A stretch of 49,505 nt of DNA. Source: Hyphomicrobiales bacterium. GTDB lineage: Bacteria; Pseudomonadota; Alphaproteobacteria; Rhizobiales; Rhizobiaceae. Each line of letters begins with the position of its first letter. Position 1 is the stretch's first letter. The translations under genes were made by a program, and so were the position numbers. Below the pieces are notes generated by a model that saw only the letters and a program-made list of their open reading frames with translations, did no database searches and had not been told where the DNA came from. Location of the stretch: contig UCEY01000034.1 of the NCBI GenBank assembly GCA_900471605.1, positions 1 through 49,505 on the forward strand, read 5' to 3'. Shown in pieces: positions 1-7,532 of this stretch.

Positions 1-798
1 GGCTGCAAGGCGCGCACGCTGTCGCACGGCATGGGCGGCGCGCAGGGTCTGGAGCTCTGGGGACCGTTCGAGGACGGTGTCAAGGTAAAGGCAGCGCTGC
101 TGGAGGCCGGTCGGGAATTCGGCCTGAAACAGGTCGGCGCGCGGGCCTATTCCTCGGCGGCTGCCGAATCCGGCTGGGTGCCGTCACCGCTGCCGGCGAT
201 CTATGCGGGCGACAAGATGAAACCCTATCGCGAATGGCTCGCCGTCAACAGTTTCGAAGGTGTGTCCTCGCTCGGCGGCAGCCTTTCCAGCGAAAGGATC
301 GAGGATTACTACCTGACGCCTTGGGACCTCGACTACGGCCGTGTCGTCAAGTTCGATCACGACTTCATCGGCCGTGAAGCCTTGGAGAATATGGCGAACG
401 GCCCGCATCGTCGCAAGGTAACGCTGGTCTGGGACCGGGACGATGTGCTCAGAGTGTTCGGCGGCATGATGGAGGACGGCGATCCGCCGAAATACATGGA
501 AATGCCGTCCGCCTATTACGCGACGCATCCCTATGATCGCGTCCAGGTGGACGGCAAGGATGTCGGCATCTCGATCAGTCCGGTTTTCTCGTCCAACGAA
601 AGGGCCTGGATCTCGCTCGCAATCCTGCCGGAAGAGCATTCGGCGCCGGAAACCGCGGTGGACGTCATCTGGGGCGAACCGAATGGCGGGACCAGCAAGC
701 CGAATGTCGAACGGCACCGTCAGGTCTTCGTCGGCGCCACCGTGCATCCCTGGCCGATCCATGAGGCCTCACGGAAGTTCTATCGCTTGCAGCGCTAA
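1..798 (+). CDS. LigM-like tetrahydrofolate-dependent aromatic O-demethylase, C-terminal part (5' truncated by window)
   Basis: The reading frame is open from base 1, so the start lies outside the window; 265 residues are visible of a family usually about 460-470 long. The protein belongs to the GcvT/aminomethyltransferase fold and resembles Sphingobium LigM (vanillate/3-O-methylgallate O-demethylase) along its length: a HGM..A.GLE.WGP block, SGW.PSPLPAIY.GDK, YREWL, IEDYY and VKFDHDFIGREAL all match my memory of LigM. LigM enzymes move a methyl group from a methoxylated aromatic acid to tetrahydrofolate in the cytoplasm. Substrate cannot be read from sequence; other GcvT-like demethylases (for example for dimethylglycine) are less similar. 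The gene converges on the BKACE operon and may or may not share its pathway. Confidence 0.85.
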   Translation, partial: GCKARTLSHGMGGAQGLELWGPFEDGVKVKAALLEAGREFGLKQVGARAYSSAAAESGWVPSPLPAIYAGDKMKPYREWLAVNSFEGVSSLGGSLSSERIEDYYLTPWDLDYGRVVKFDHDFIGREALENMANGPHRRKVTLVWDRDDVLRVFGGMMEDGDPPKYMEMPSAYYATHPYDRVQVDGKDVGISISPVFSSNERAWISLAILPEEHSAPETAVDVIWGEPNGGTSKPNVERHRQVFVGATVHPWPIHEASRKFYRLQR

Positions 799-804
799 TA
801 TTGT

Positions 805-838
805 CGGGTGTGGCGGGACGAGTGTCCGGCTACACCCG
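805..838. terminator. strong stem-loop between convergent genes
   Basis: A 10-bp stem (805-814 with 829-838, one G-U pair) is followed by a G-G mismatch and a second 4-bp stem GGAC/GTCC closing a GAGT loop. It begins 6 bases after the LigM-like stop codon. There is no T-run after it, so it may be a 3'-end-protecting hairpin or a Rho-dependent site instead of a classical intrinsic terminator. The rest of 839-1069 holds no gene that I can recognise. Confidence 0.55.
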
Positions 839-1069
839 CACTCCCGATAGGCCTTTCATGACAAATGCCTCTTCGCTCGACCCGGGTGAATTGGGATGGG
901 CGACGCCCTAACAACTTCATTGCAGAGCTTATCCGCGCGCCAATGAGGTTGCTAAGGGATGCGGCGGAGAAGCTAGCCCATTACTCAACCGGGCAGCTAT
1001 GGAGTATCCGCGACATGTGCAGATAATCGGGATACCGGACATCGCTGCCCTGCCAATGGACAATCCGCG

Positions 1070-1999
1070 TCAGAAGTCGACGCGGTCGCCGCCCTTGAGT
1101 TTCAGGATGTCGCGGGCCTCATCCGGTGTGGCGATTTCATATCCAAGGCCTTCGATCAGGTCGCGGGCCCTGGAAACCTGCTGCGCATTGCTCTCGGCAA
1201 GCTTTCCGGGACCGATCCAGAGCGAATCCTCAAGTCCGACGCGAACATTGCCTCCCATCGCGACCGACATGGCCGCTATGCTCATCTGGTTGCGGCCGGC
1301 GCCGAGGACTGACCAGTTGTAGGCATCGCCGAACAGCCGGTCGGCGGTGCGCTTCATCATCATCACGTCTTCCGGATGGCTGCCGATGCCGCCGAGCAGG
1401 CCGAAGACGCTCTGGATGAAGAACGGCGGCTTCACCAGCCCGCGATCGACGAAATGGGACAGCGTGTAGAGATGGCCGATATCGTAGCACTCGATCTCGA
1501 AACGGGTGTTGTTGTTGGCGCAGGTGGTGAGGATCTTCTCGATATCCGCAAACGTGTTCTTGAAGATGCGGTCGCGCGAGCCTTCCAGATAGGGCTGTTC
1601 CCAGTCGTGCTCGAACTCCTTGAATCGGTTCAGCATGGGGTAGAGGCCGAAATTCATCGTGCCCATGTTGAGCGAAGCGACTTCCGGCTTGAAGTGAGCG
1701 ACGGGATGCAGGCGCTCGTCGACGGTCATGGTGGGCGCGCCCCCGGTGGTGATGTTGATCACCACGTCCGACTTCTGCTTGATAACCTTGAGGAAGGGCG
1801 AGAAAGCTTCGAGGCTTTGGTCCGGCCGCCCGTCCTGCGGGTTGCGGGCATGGAGATGGACGATCGCGGCACCCGCTTCTGCCGCGCCGACCGCGGCATC
1901 GGCGATCTGCTCTGCCGTGATCGGCAGATGCGGCGACATGGATGGCGTATGGATCGAGCCGGTCACGGCGCAGGTAATAATGACTTTGCGGGCGGGCAT
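1070..1999 (-). CDS. BKACE family beta-keto acid cleavage enzyme (DUF849)
   Basis: A 309-residue TIM-barrel protein of full family length. Members such as 3-keto-5-aminohexanoate cleavage enzyme (Kce) condense a beta-keto acid with acetyl-CoA, giving acetoacetate and a new CoA ester. Visible family features are the zinc-binding HLHAR motif (His48, His50) after a typical MPARKVIITCAVTG start, the substrate-side TTGGAPTM segment around 84-91, and the late GLEDSLWIG motif with Glu257. It is the last gene of a leftward operon behind a quinone reductase (50-nt gap), a DUF6282 hydrolase and an HpcH/HpaI aldolase, which suggests it finishes degradation of a keto acid made by those enzymes. BKACE substrates vary widely and cannot be assigned from sequence. 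Confidence 0.92.
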   Translation of the reverse strand: MPARKVIITCAVTGSIHTPSMSPHLPITAEQIADAAVGAAEAGAAIVHLHARNPQDGRPDQSLEAFSPFLKVIKQKSDVVINITTGGAPTMTVDERLHPVAHFKPEVASLNMGTMNFGLYPMLNRFKEFEHDWEQPYLEGSRDRIFKNTFADIEKILTTCANNNTRFEIECYDIGHLYTLSHFVDRGLVKPPFFIQSVFGLLGGIGSHPEDVMMMKRTADRLFGDAYNWSVLGAGRNQMSIAAMSVAMGGNVRVGLEDSLWIGPGKLAESNAQQVSRARDLIEGLGYEIATPDEARDILKLKGGDRVDF

Positions 2000-2049
2000 G
2001 CGAAATCTCCTCCAGATCCCGTTGTGATTTTTGGCCTCAGGCCGCGTTT

Positions 2050-2763
2050 TCAGGCCTGCCGGGTCCAGGCTCCGGGTTCAGCGAGCAGCGGCGCCGCCTC
2101 CTGCCGTCCGGCGGTCGGGCCCTTGCCGAGCATGGTGATGAGCCGGTCGCTGAAGGTTTGCAGGTAATGGGCGCGGACCTCCGGTTCGACACGCGGTGCG
2201 GCGTAGCAAACAAAGGGTTCTTCCGCCGCCAGTCCCATGTAGTCGAGGGTCAGGCGTTGGATCGGCCAGAGAACCTTGTCGATCTCGCCATAGACGCCTT
2301 CCGCGGTGAAACGGGCCGGCGTGCCGCCGGTCGTCACGCAAAGCAGGCTGCGCTTGGACTGGAACAAACCACTGTCGAAACGACGACCGTCGACATAGGC
2401 GAAACCATAGGCCAGCACGCGGTCGATCCAGCCTTTGAGGATGGCCGGCGGGCCGCCCCACCAGAGGGGGAAGAGAAAGACGATCGCATCCGCGGCCGCG
2501 ACACGGGCCTGCTCGCGCGCGATTTCGTCCGCAAAGCCGGACGTCCTGGCCGCATGCAACTGTTCGCTCTGGTAGTGGAACCGCTCTGTATCGGCGGCAT
2601 CGAGAAAATCATGACGCCCGGCGACCGGGTTGAACCCTTCCGCATAGAGGTCGGACACGATCGCGTCGTGCCCGCCTTCCCGGATCGCCTCCACCGCCGC
2701 GCCTTTCAGCGCGGCGCAAAAGGACGAGGGTTCGGGATGTGCGTAGACGATCAGAACCTTCAT
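2050..2763 (-). CDS. NAD(P)H-dependent oxidoreductase, flavodoxin-like fold (quinone reductase family)
   Basis: A 237-residue Flavodoxin_2 family protein (MdaB/YwrO/KefF/NQO1 relatives) that binds FMN or FAD and reduces quinones or other electrophiles with NAD(P)H in the cytosol. The N-terminus KVLIVYAHPEPSSFC carries the phosphate-binding loop, and residues about 97-116 carry the family signature FPLWWGGPPAILKGWIDRV, followed by YGFAY. It starts 6 nt after the DUF6282 gene stop and so is cotranscribed with it. In this operon it could reduce a quinone or enone intermediate or protect against a reactive one. Family confidence is high; substrate is unknown. Confidence 0.9.
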   Translation of the reverse strand: MKVLIVYAHPEPSSFCAALKGAAVEAIREGGHDAIVSDLYAEGFNPVAGRHDFLDAADTERFHYQSEQLHAARTSGFADEIAREQARVAAADAIVFLFPLWWGGPPAILKGWIDRVLAYGFAYVDGRRFDSGLFQSKRSLLCVTTGGTPARFTAEGVYGEIDKVLWPIQRLTLDYMGLAAEEPFVCYAAPRVEPEVRAHYLQTFSDRLITMLGKGPTAGRQEAAPLLAEPGAWTRQA

Positions 2764-2769
2764 GGCCGG

Positions 2770-3705
2770 TCAGGCCGCAAGGTTCAGCAGGCGGGCGGAA
2801 TTGTCGCCGATCAGCGTACGGATGTCCTGGTGCGAGAACCGCATGTCGAGCAGCGCATTGACGATCTGGCGATAACCGTCGAGTGGTCGCGGCGCGCCCA
2901 TCAGGCCAAGATCGGAGCAGAGGCAGGTCTTGTCGACGCCGGCGATCCCGATCAGGTGCCGCAGGTATTCCGGCTCGTACTGGTTGCCGGAGCCGGGGAT
3001 GAACATGCAGATGGAATGCTCCATGTAGACGCCCATCGCGACGAGACCCTTGATGTCCTCGTCGCTGCAGCCGACGATATAGGTCGGGTGGTTGACCAGC
3101 ATCTTCTTGACGCCGCGCTTCTTCGCCTCGTCGAACAGGACGAAAAGCTCTGGTGCTTCCAGATGGCCGCCGGCGAGGATGATATCGCCCTCGGCGATCA
3201 GGTCGAGCACCTTCCTGGTGTCGTCCGTCACCTTGCCGTTGGCGTCGAGCGAGCTAAGGGGCGTGGGATCAAGCATCTTCTGGGCGGTCTTCGGGAAGCT
3301 CTTGGCCTCCGTCAGCCCCTTGCGAATGTGGTTGGCGGCGGCGAGCGTCGGCATCCAGACGATCTTGGCGCCGATCTTCACGGCATGATCGACGGCGTAA
3401 GGATTGATGCCGCCGCTGGCATTGTTGAGGGCAATGCCGGAGAACAGCTTGATTTCCTTCTCGGGATAGATGGTTTCCAGGATCTTGGCATGCGGTGTGC
3501 CGAGGTAGAAATGATCCTTGTAGAGCAGCGCCCGGAACCCGGCATCGGCCGCTTCCATCATCGCCTCGCGGTGGTCGAGCACGCGCGGCATGGCGGCGGG
3601 GCCGCTGTGGCAGTGAAGATCGACCGCCCCCTTCAAGAGCATCGCGACCTCCTCGTCGCGTGCCTTGCTGCCGGCGGTGCTGGATGATGCCATATCGGAT
3701 GCCAT
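2770..3705 (-). CDS. DUF6282 family metal-dependent hydrolase-like protein
   Basis: A 311-residue protein of the amidohydrolase-like TIM-barrel group annotated as DUF6282. The DLHCHSGP motif (Asp29, His31, His33) has the form of an amidohydrolase metal site; further likely ligands lie in YKDHF and VNHPTY, and a late CSDLGLMGAP segment resembles the final strand-8 Asp of that superfamily. The ATG at 3705 is preferred because GGGAG lies 8 nt upstream; the frame runs on to 3759 but with no comparable ribosome-binding site. It sits second in the aldolase operon, 61 nt after the aldolase. A hydrolytic or decarboxylating role is an inference; I know of no biochemically established function. Confidence 0.82.
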   Translation of the reverse strand: MASDMASSSTAGSKARDEEVAMLLKGAVDLHCHSGPAAMPRVLDHREAMMEAADAGFRALLYKDHFYLGTPHAKILETIYPEKEIKLFSGIALNNASGGINPYAVDHAVKIGAKIVWMPTLAAANHIRKGLTEAKSFPKTAQKMLDPTPLSSLDANGKVTDDTRKVLDLIAEGDIILAGGHLEAPELFVLFDEAKKRGVKKMLVNHPTYIVGCSDEDIKGLVAMGVYMEHSICMFIPGSGNQYEPEYLRHLIGIAGVDKTCLCSDLGLMGAPRPLDGYRQIVNALLDMRFSHQDIRTLIGDNSARLLNLAA

Positions 3706-3766
3706 TTCTACTTCTCCCTGGTCATTGCTGGCGTGGAATGCGGCTGATCCGCAGCGCACGCCTCGA

Positions 3767-4546
3767 TTACCTGTTTGCGATCTCGCGCCAATCCGTCAGC
3801 ACCTTGGCGGCGGACTGGCGCATCAGGCCCTGGTCGGACGAGACGATGAAGGATGTGACGCCGATCTTGCGGAACGGCTCGGTTTCGGCAATCGAACCGA
3901 CCATGACGCAGACGGGCTTTCCGACCGCTGCCGCGGCCCTGACGATCTTTTCCGTGATGGCCTGGATCTGTGGCGCACCCTGCGACTCTGCGCCCATGGC
4001 GACGGAAAGGTCTCCGCGGCCGACGAAGAATCCGTCCAGTCCTTCGACGGCGACGATCTCGTCAATGACGTCGAGCGCTTCCGGATCCTCGATCATGGCG
4101 ATGACCGTGACCGATCTGTCCTGCTCTTCGACATGCTGCCACATGCCGAGCGTGCCATAGCCGCCGGCTCGCGGCGAGTTGGAAAAGCCGCGCGCGCCGC
4201 CGCGATAACGGCAGGCGGCGACGATCGCCTTCGCCTTCTCGACGCTGGAGACGTGCGGCACGAGAACGCCGGCGGCGCCATCGTCCAGAACCGCCAGCAG
4301 CTTGGCAGGCGTCGGCTCGGCAACGCGGACGATGCCGGCGGTGCCGACGGCGCGCGCCGCCAGCAGGCCGTTGTCGATCGTCACACGGTCGAAAGGCGCG
4401 TGTTCTTCGTCGATGACGACGAAATCGAAGCCCATGCCACCAAGGATTTCGATCGAGTGGGTCGTGGGGGTCTTGATGAAGGATCCGACGAGAAGCTCGC
4501 GATCCCCGAACCGCTGGCGGAAGTCGATCTGCCGTGCCGTTGACAT
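3767..4546 (-). CDS. HpcH/HpaI family aldolase
   Basis: A class II pyruvate/oxaloacetate-dependent aldolase of 259 residues, the usual length of HpaI (4-hydroxy-2-oxoheptanedioate aldolase) and GarL relatives. Key features are the catalytic IDEEHAP (His49), the IVRV arginine (Arg74) that binds the pyruvate carboxylate, GVLVPHV at 93-99, and the two metal ligands in MIEDPEAL (Glu153) and GRGDLS (Asp179). It cleaves hydroxy-keto acids reversibly to pyruvate and an aldehyde. It is the first gene of the leftward operon and is divergent from the IclR regulator; two palindromes lie between them. Exact substrate is unknown, but pairing with BKACE argues for a keto-acid catabolic route. Confidence 0.93.
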   Translation of the reverse strand: MSTARQIDFRQRFGDRELLVGSFIKTPTTHSIEILGGMGFDFVVIDEEHAPFDRVTIDNGLLAARAVGTAGIVRVAEPTPAKLLAVLDDGAAGVLVPHVSSVEKAKAIVAACRYRGGARGFSNSPRAGGYGTLGMWQHVEEQDRSVTVIAMIEDPEALDVIDEIVAVEGLDGFFVGRGDLSVAMGAESQGAPQIQAITEKIVRAAAAVGKPVCVMVGSIAETEPFRKIGVTSFIVSSDQGLMRQSAAKVLTDWREIANR

Positions 4547-4567
4547 CTGATTTCTTTCTAGTGTATC

Positions 4568-4582
4568 GCTGTTCAGAACAGC
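4568..4582. promoter_or_regulatory. 15-bp perfect palindrome in divergent IclR/aldolase promoter
   Basis: GCTGTTC-A-GAACAGC is perfectly symmetric and lies 22 nt upstream of the aldolase start codon and about 150 nt upstream of the IclR gene. Its position suits an operator for the divergent regulator. No experiment is implied; binding by the IclR protein is inferred. Confidence 0.5.
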
Positions 4583-4598
4583 TTTCTATTTTTAGAAA
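4583..4598. promoter_or_regulatory. second palindrome abutting the first
   Basis: TTTCTA-TTTT-TAGAAA is a perfect 6-bp inverted repeat with a 4-nt A/T spacer, directly next to the palindrome at 4568-4582. Centres of the two elements are about 15-16 bp apart, so they could bind two protein dimers or be an operator plus promoter element. Confidence 0.45.
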
Positions 4599-4734
4599 TT
4601 TGTACACCGCTGCCGGGGGAGGCTGTCAAGCGCAAATGCGCCTGGCCTCGGCAGCAGGGCGGCGTGGAAGAACGGTTCCGTCCAGTTGCCGCGATGCGGC
4701 ATCGGGAAACAGGGCTCAGCGAGGGAGGCGGGGA

Positions 4735-5517
4735 ATGCCGCGGATTGAAGGAAAGAGCGGGGACGGCGTCCAGGCGGTTCAGCTCGCGTTGAACATTATC
4801 GAGCATGTCGCGAAAGAAAGGCATGCAGTGGGCGTGACGGCACTGGCGCAGGCGCTGGGCACGACGAAGAGCCGCATCCACCGGCACCTGCAGACGCTGG
4901 TGCAGCAGGGTTATCTCATCCAGCCACGCGATTCGGACCGGTACGAAAGCGGGCCACGACTGGTGGCGCTGGGGCGGGCGGTCAGCGACAATCTCGATCT
5001 CGCGCATGTGGCGGCCGATCCACTGCTCGAACTGCGCGATGCATTGGGGCATTCTGCCGTGGTTTCACAGATCACGCCGGACGGAATGCGCGTGGTTCAC
5101 ATGGTCCCCGGTCGTTCACCGATCGAAATCGGCGTGCGCGTGGGCTCGCTTCTGACGTTCAACAGTTCGGCGCAGGGCAAGGCGGCGCTGGCTTTCGTTT
5201 CCCCGGAGTTTCGCTCGCGCGTCCTGCGCGGCAAGCTGGAGATCTTCACGCCGCACACGATCATCAGTCCTGCTGTGCTTTTGGCCGAGCTGGAGACGGT
5301 TCGGGCGCAGGGGTGGGCGACCGCGCCGAACCAGGCGGGGATCGGACTTAATACGCTGGCGGCGCCGGTGTTCGACTCTTCCGGTGTTGTCTGCGGTGCG
5401 GTCGGTATCGTCGACATGGTGCAGTTCATCGCGGAAGCACCTTCCGAGGATCAGCGCGCTCGCACCATGGCTGCGGCGAAGCGGGTTTCATCAGCGCTCG
5501 GGTATGGAGCTTTGTAA
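4735..5517 (+). CDS. IclR family transcriptional regulator
   Basis: A 260-residue protein with an N-terminal winged helix-turn-helix (about residues 12-75: VQAVQLALNIIEHVAKE, ALAQALGTTKSRIHRHLQTL) and the C-terminal IclR effector domain (FNSSAQGKAALAF and a late GAVGIVD stretch). The ATG at 4735 is chosen because GGGAGGCGGGG lies just upstream and the HTH then starts near residue 12, as in the family; the open frame extends to 4534 without a plausible start. It lies between the divergent aldolase operon and the Liv transporter genes, so it probably controls both. The KdgR-like palindrome at 5601-5617 and the palindromes at 4568-4598 are its likely sites. Usually such proteins are repressors released by a pathway metabolite. 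Confidence 0.93.
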   Translation: MPRIEGKSGDGVQAVQLALNIIEHVAKERHAVGVTALAQALGTTKSRIHRHLQTLVQQGYLIQPRDSDRYESGPRLVALGRAVSDNLDLAHVAADPLLELRDALGHSAVVSQITPDGMRVVHMVPGRSPIEIGVRVGSLLTFNSSAQGKAALAFVSPEFRSRVLRGKLEIFTPHTIISPAVLLAELETVRAQGWATAPNQAGIGLNTLAAPVFDSSGVVCGAVGIVDMVQFIAEAPSEDQRARTMAAAKRVSSALGYGAL

Positions 5518-5567
5518 GGCGGATGGGATGCCGGCAACGGTATCGCTCAAGAGATCGCAATTGAATC

Positions 5568-5595
5568 TTGACAACAGAAAGACCTTAGATATCCT
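5568..5595 (+). promoter_or_regulatory. sigma70-type promoter of the Liv-type transporter operon
   Basis: TTGACA (5568-5573), a 16-nt spacer and TATCCT (5590-5595) form a good housekeeping promoter 70-100 nt upstream of the binding-protein gene. The predicted start falls inside the palindrome at 5601-5617, as expected of a repressible promoter. Confidence 0.55.
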
Positions 5596-5600
5596 CCTTA

Positions 5601-5617
5601 TCGAAACATCGTTTCGA
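5601..5617. promoter_or_regulatory. KdgR/IclR-type operator
   Basis: TCGAAAC-ATC-GTTTCGA is a perfect 7-bp inverted repeat with a 3-nt spacer. Its core GAAACATcGTTTC closely matches the known KdgR (IclR family) box TGAAACATTGTTTCA. It overlaps the expected transcription start of the transporter operon, and an IclR gene lies immediately upstream, so repression by that protein is the simplest reading. Confidence 0.6.
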
Positions 5618-5667
5618 AGATAAGAACAGGCAAGGGAGTGTTGCTTGTTCGAGGGGAGGAGGAAAGC

Positions 5668-6807
5668 ATGTACAAGCGACACCTGTTGGTGGCGGCTGCG
5701 ATGACCGTTATGGCCCTTTCCGGGGAGGTAAGGGCGGCTGAGACTTTCAAGATCGGCTCGTCCGTCGGGCTGACCGGGTATGCCGCGGTCATTGACCGCG
5801 CTTGGCGCGACGGACTTGCCGTGGCGGCCGATGCGCTCAACGAGAAGGGCGGCATCCTCGGCAAGAAGATCGAGATCATCACCGAGGACAACAAATCGCA
5901 GCCGCAGGATGCGGTCGTCGGATATCGCAAGATGATTTCCAGCGATCAGGTCAACCTGTTCGACAGCGGTTGCGTATCGGCCGGCAATTTCGCCGCCGCC
6001 GCCTTCGTGATGCAGGCTAAACTGCCCATGTATCTGTGCTCGATTCTGCCGCAGCGCGACAACGAGCAGGAGTGGGCCTTCAGCTTCCTGGCGCCGCCGA
6101 AATTCGAGATCGAGGCCCGCTATCGCTACATCAAGGAAAAGACCAGTATCCGCAAGGTCGGCATACTCTATGATCCGACTCCCTATGCGTTGATGATGAA
6201 GGGGTTGGGCGAGCAACTCGCCAAGGATTTCGGTCTCGAAGTCGTGGCGCAGGAGACCTACAAGCCGGACGATGCGGACATGACCGTACAGCTTGGCCGT
6301 ATCAATGCGGCCGGCGGCGGCGCGGTCGTCAAGATCGGGCAGGGCGGCTCGACGGTGACGGCTGCCAAGAACATCAAGCAGCTTGGTCTCGACAAGATGC
6401 TGCTTCTGTCCAGCAACGATGACGGGTCGATCTTTCAGCAGGCAGGCCAGGTTCTCGACGATCGCTTCTTCTTCGTTGCACCGCCGGTGCAATTGCCGAA
6501 GCAGTTGAAGCCCGGTCCGGCGAAGGATGCCGTCGATGCCTTCCTGAAATACTGGAAGCCGAAATATCCGGATCGTGACCCGGCCAACAGCGCCCGCGCG
6601 TGGGATTCGATGATGGTGCTGGCCAAGGCGGCCGAAATCGCCAAGTCGACCGACGGCAAGGCGCTTCGTGACGCAACGCAGAAGGTTCCGTCCTATGTCG
6701 GTGCCTATGCGACGTTCAACTTCTCCGAAAAGCAGCATGTCGGCATAACCGAAAATCCGTTCCTGATCGGCAAGTTCGCCAACGGCGAACTGGTGGTTGC
6801 GGAATGA
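5668..6807 (+). CDS. Liv-type (branched-chain amino acid family) ABC transporter substrate-binding protein
   Basis: A 379-residue periplasmic binding protein of the LivJ/Peripla_BP_6 group. A Sec signal peptide is visible (MYKRHLLV, hydrophobic stretch, cleavage likely after about residue 22, GEVRA). The mature start AETFKIGSSVGLTGYAAVIDRAWRDG is typical, as is the GKKIEIITEDNKSQPQDAV segment. The ATG at 5668 follows GAGGGGAGGAGGA; a GTG at 5638 is less likely because it would precede the signal peptide by ten residues. It begins a five-gene transporter operon and overlaps the next gene by 4 nt. Members bind amino acids, amides, aromatic acids and urea; here the ligand is probably the substrate of the adjacent aldolase/BKACE pathway. 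Confidence 0.93.
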   Translation: MYKRHLLVAAAMTVMALSGEVRAAETFKIGSSVGLTGYAAVIDRAWRDGLAVAADALNEKGGILGKKIEIITEDNKSQPQDAVVGYRKMISSDQVNLFDSGCVSAGNFAAAAFVMQAKLPMYLCSILPQRDNEQEWAFSFLAPPKFEIEARYRYIKEKTSIRKVGILYDPTPYALMMKGLGEQLAKDFGLEVVAQETYKPDDADMTVQLGRINAAGGGAVVKIGQGGSTVTAAKNIKQLGLDKMLLLSSNDDGSIFQQAGQVLDDRFFFVAPPVQLPKQLKPGPAKDAVDAFLKYWKPKYPDRDPANSARAWDSMMVLAKAAEIAKSTDGKALRDATQKVPSYVGAYATFNFSEKQHVGITENPFLIGKFANGELVVAE

Positions 6808-7532
6808 GCGTGCTCGCTTCCGCTAAAGGAAATGTCCCTCTGCTCGAGGCGAGGGACATTTCCGCCAGCTACGGCCATGTGCAGGCGTTGAAACCAACGA
6901 GCCTGCATATAGCCGAAGGCGAGCTGGTGACGATCCTGGGGCCGAACGGCGCGGGAAAGACGACGCTGATGCGGGCGCTGACGCGCCTGACGGCCAGCAA
7001 GGGCAATGTCTTCTTCCGTGGAGAAGAGATTACCGGGCTTTCCACCCCCAGGCTGGCGAGGCGCGGCATCGTCATGGTGCAGGAGGGGCGAGGGCTGTTC
7101 CCGCAGATGACCGTTCGGGAAAACCTCGTCATCGGCGCCTACCTGCACCCGGCCGAGACGGACACGCAGATGGCTTCGGCCTTCGAGCTGTTTCCACGGC
7201 TGAAGGAGCGTCTCGACCAGTCGGCGGGATCTCTTTCCGGCGGCGAGCAGCAGATGCTGGCGATCGGCCGCGCCCTGATGGCGAAGCCGCAGCTCCTGAT
7301 GCTGGACGAGCCATCGCTGGGCCTTGCGCCGCGGGTGGCGTCCGAAATCCTCGGCACGCTTCGCGAACTGAACCGCCGTGGAATCGGCATTCTCCTTGTC
7401 GAGCAGAAGGCGCCGCTGGCGCTGAAGCTGGCGCAGCGCGTCTATGTCATCGCGCTCGGCAAGATCGTTGCAGAACTCAAGACAGACGAGATCAAATCGC
7501 ATCATGACCTCGCACGTTACTACCTCCATTGA
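6804..7532 (+). CDS. Liv-type ABC transporter ATP-binding protein (LivF-like)
   Basis: A 242-residue nucleotide-binding subunit acting on the cytoplasmic face. Walker A GPNGAGKTT is at 46-54, the signature LSGGEQQ at 144-150 and Walker B LLMLDEP at 164-170. The QEGRGLFPQMTVRENL segment and compact length are those of LivF, not LivG. Translation is coupled to the binding-protein gene by an ATGA overlap, and its end overlaps the permease gene by 29 nt. Gene order here (binding protein, F, M, G, H) differs from the Escherichia coli order but is common in alphaproteobacteria. Confidence 0.94.
   Translation: MSVLASAKGNVPLLEARDISASYGHVQALKPTSLHIAEGELVTILGPNGAGKTTLMRALTRLTASKGNVFFRGEEITGLSTPRLARRGIVMVQEGRGLFPQMTVRENLVIGAYLHPAETDTQMASAFELFPRLKERLDQSAGSLSGGEQQMLAIGRALMAKPQLLMLDEPSLGLAPRVASEILGTLRELNRRGIGILLVEQKAPLALKLAQRVYVIALGKIVAELKTDEIKSHHDLARYYLH

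Noticed and set aside
2158..3687. A 509-codon plus-strand open frame opposite the quinone reductase and DUF6282 genes
   Set aside because: It is rich in Arg/Asp/Gly/His in the way of high-GC antisense shadows, has no family features, and both opposite genes are certain.
4534..4734. N-terminal extension of the IclR protein
   Set aside because: It would cover the aldolase start and both palindromes, and a strong ribosome site precedes ATG 4735.
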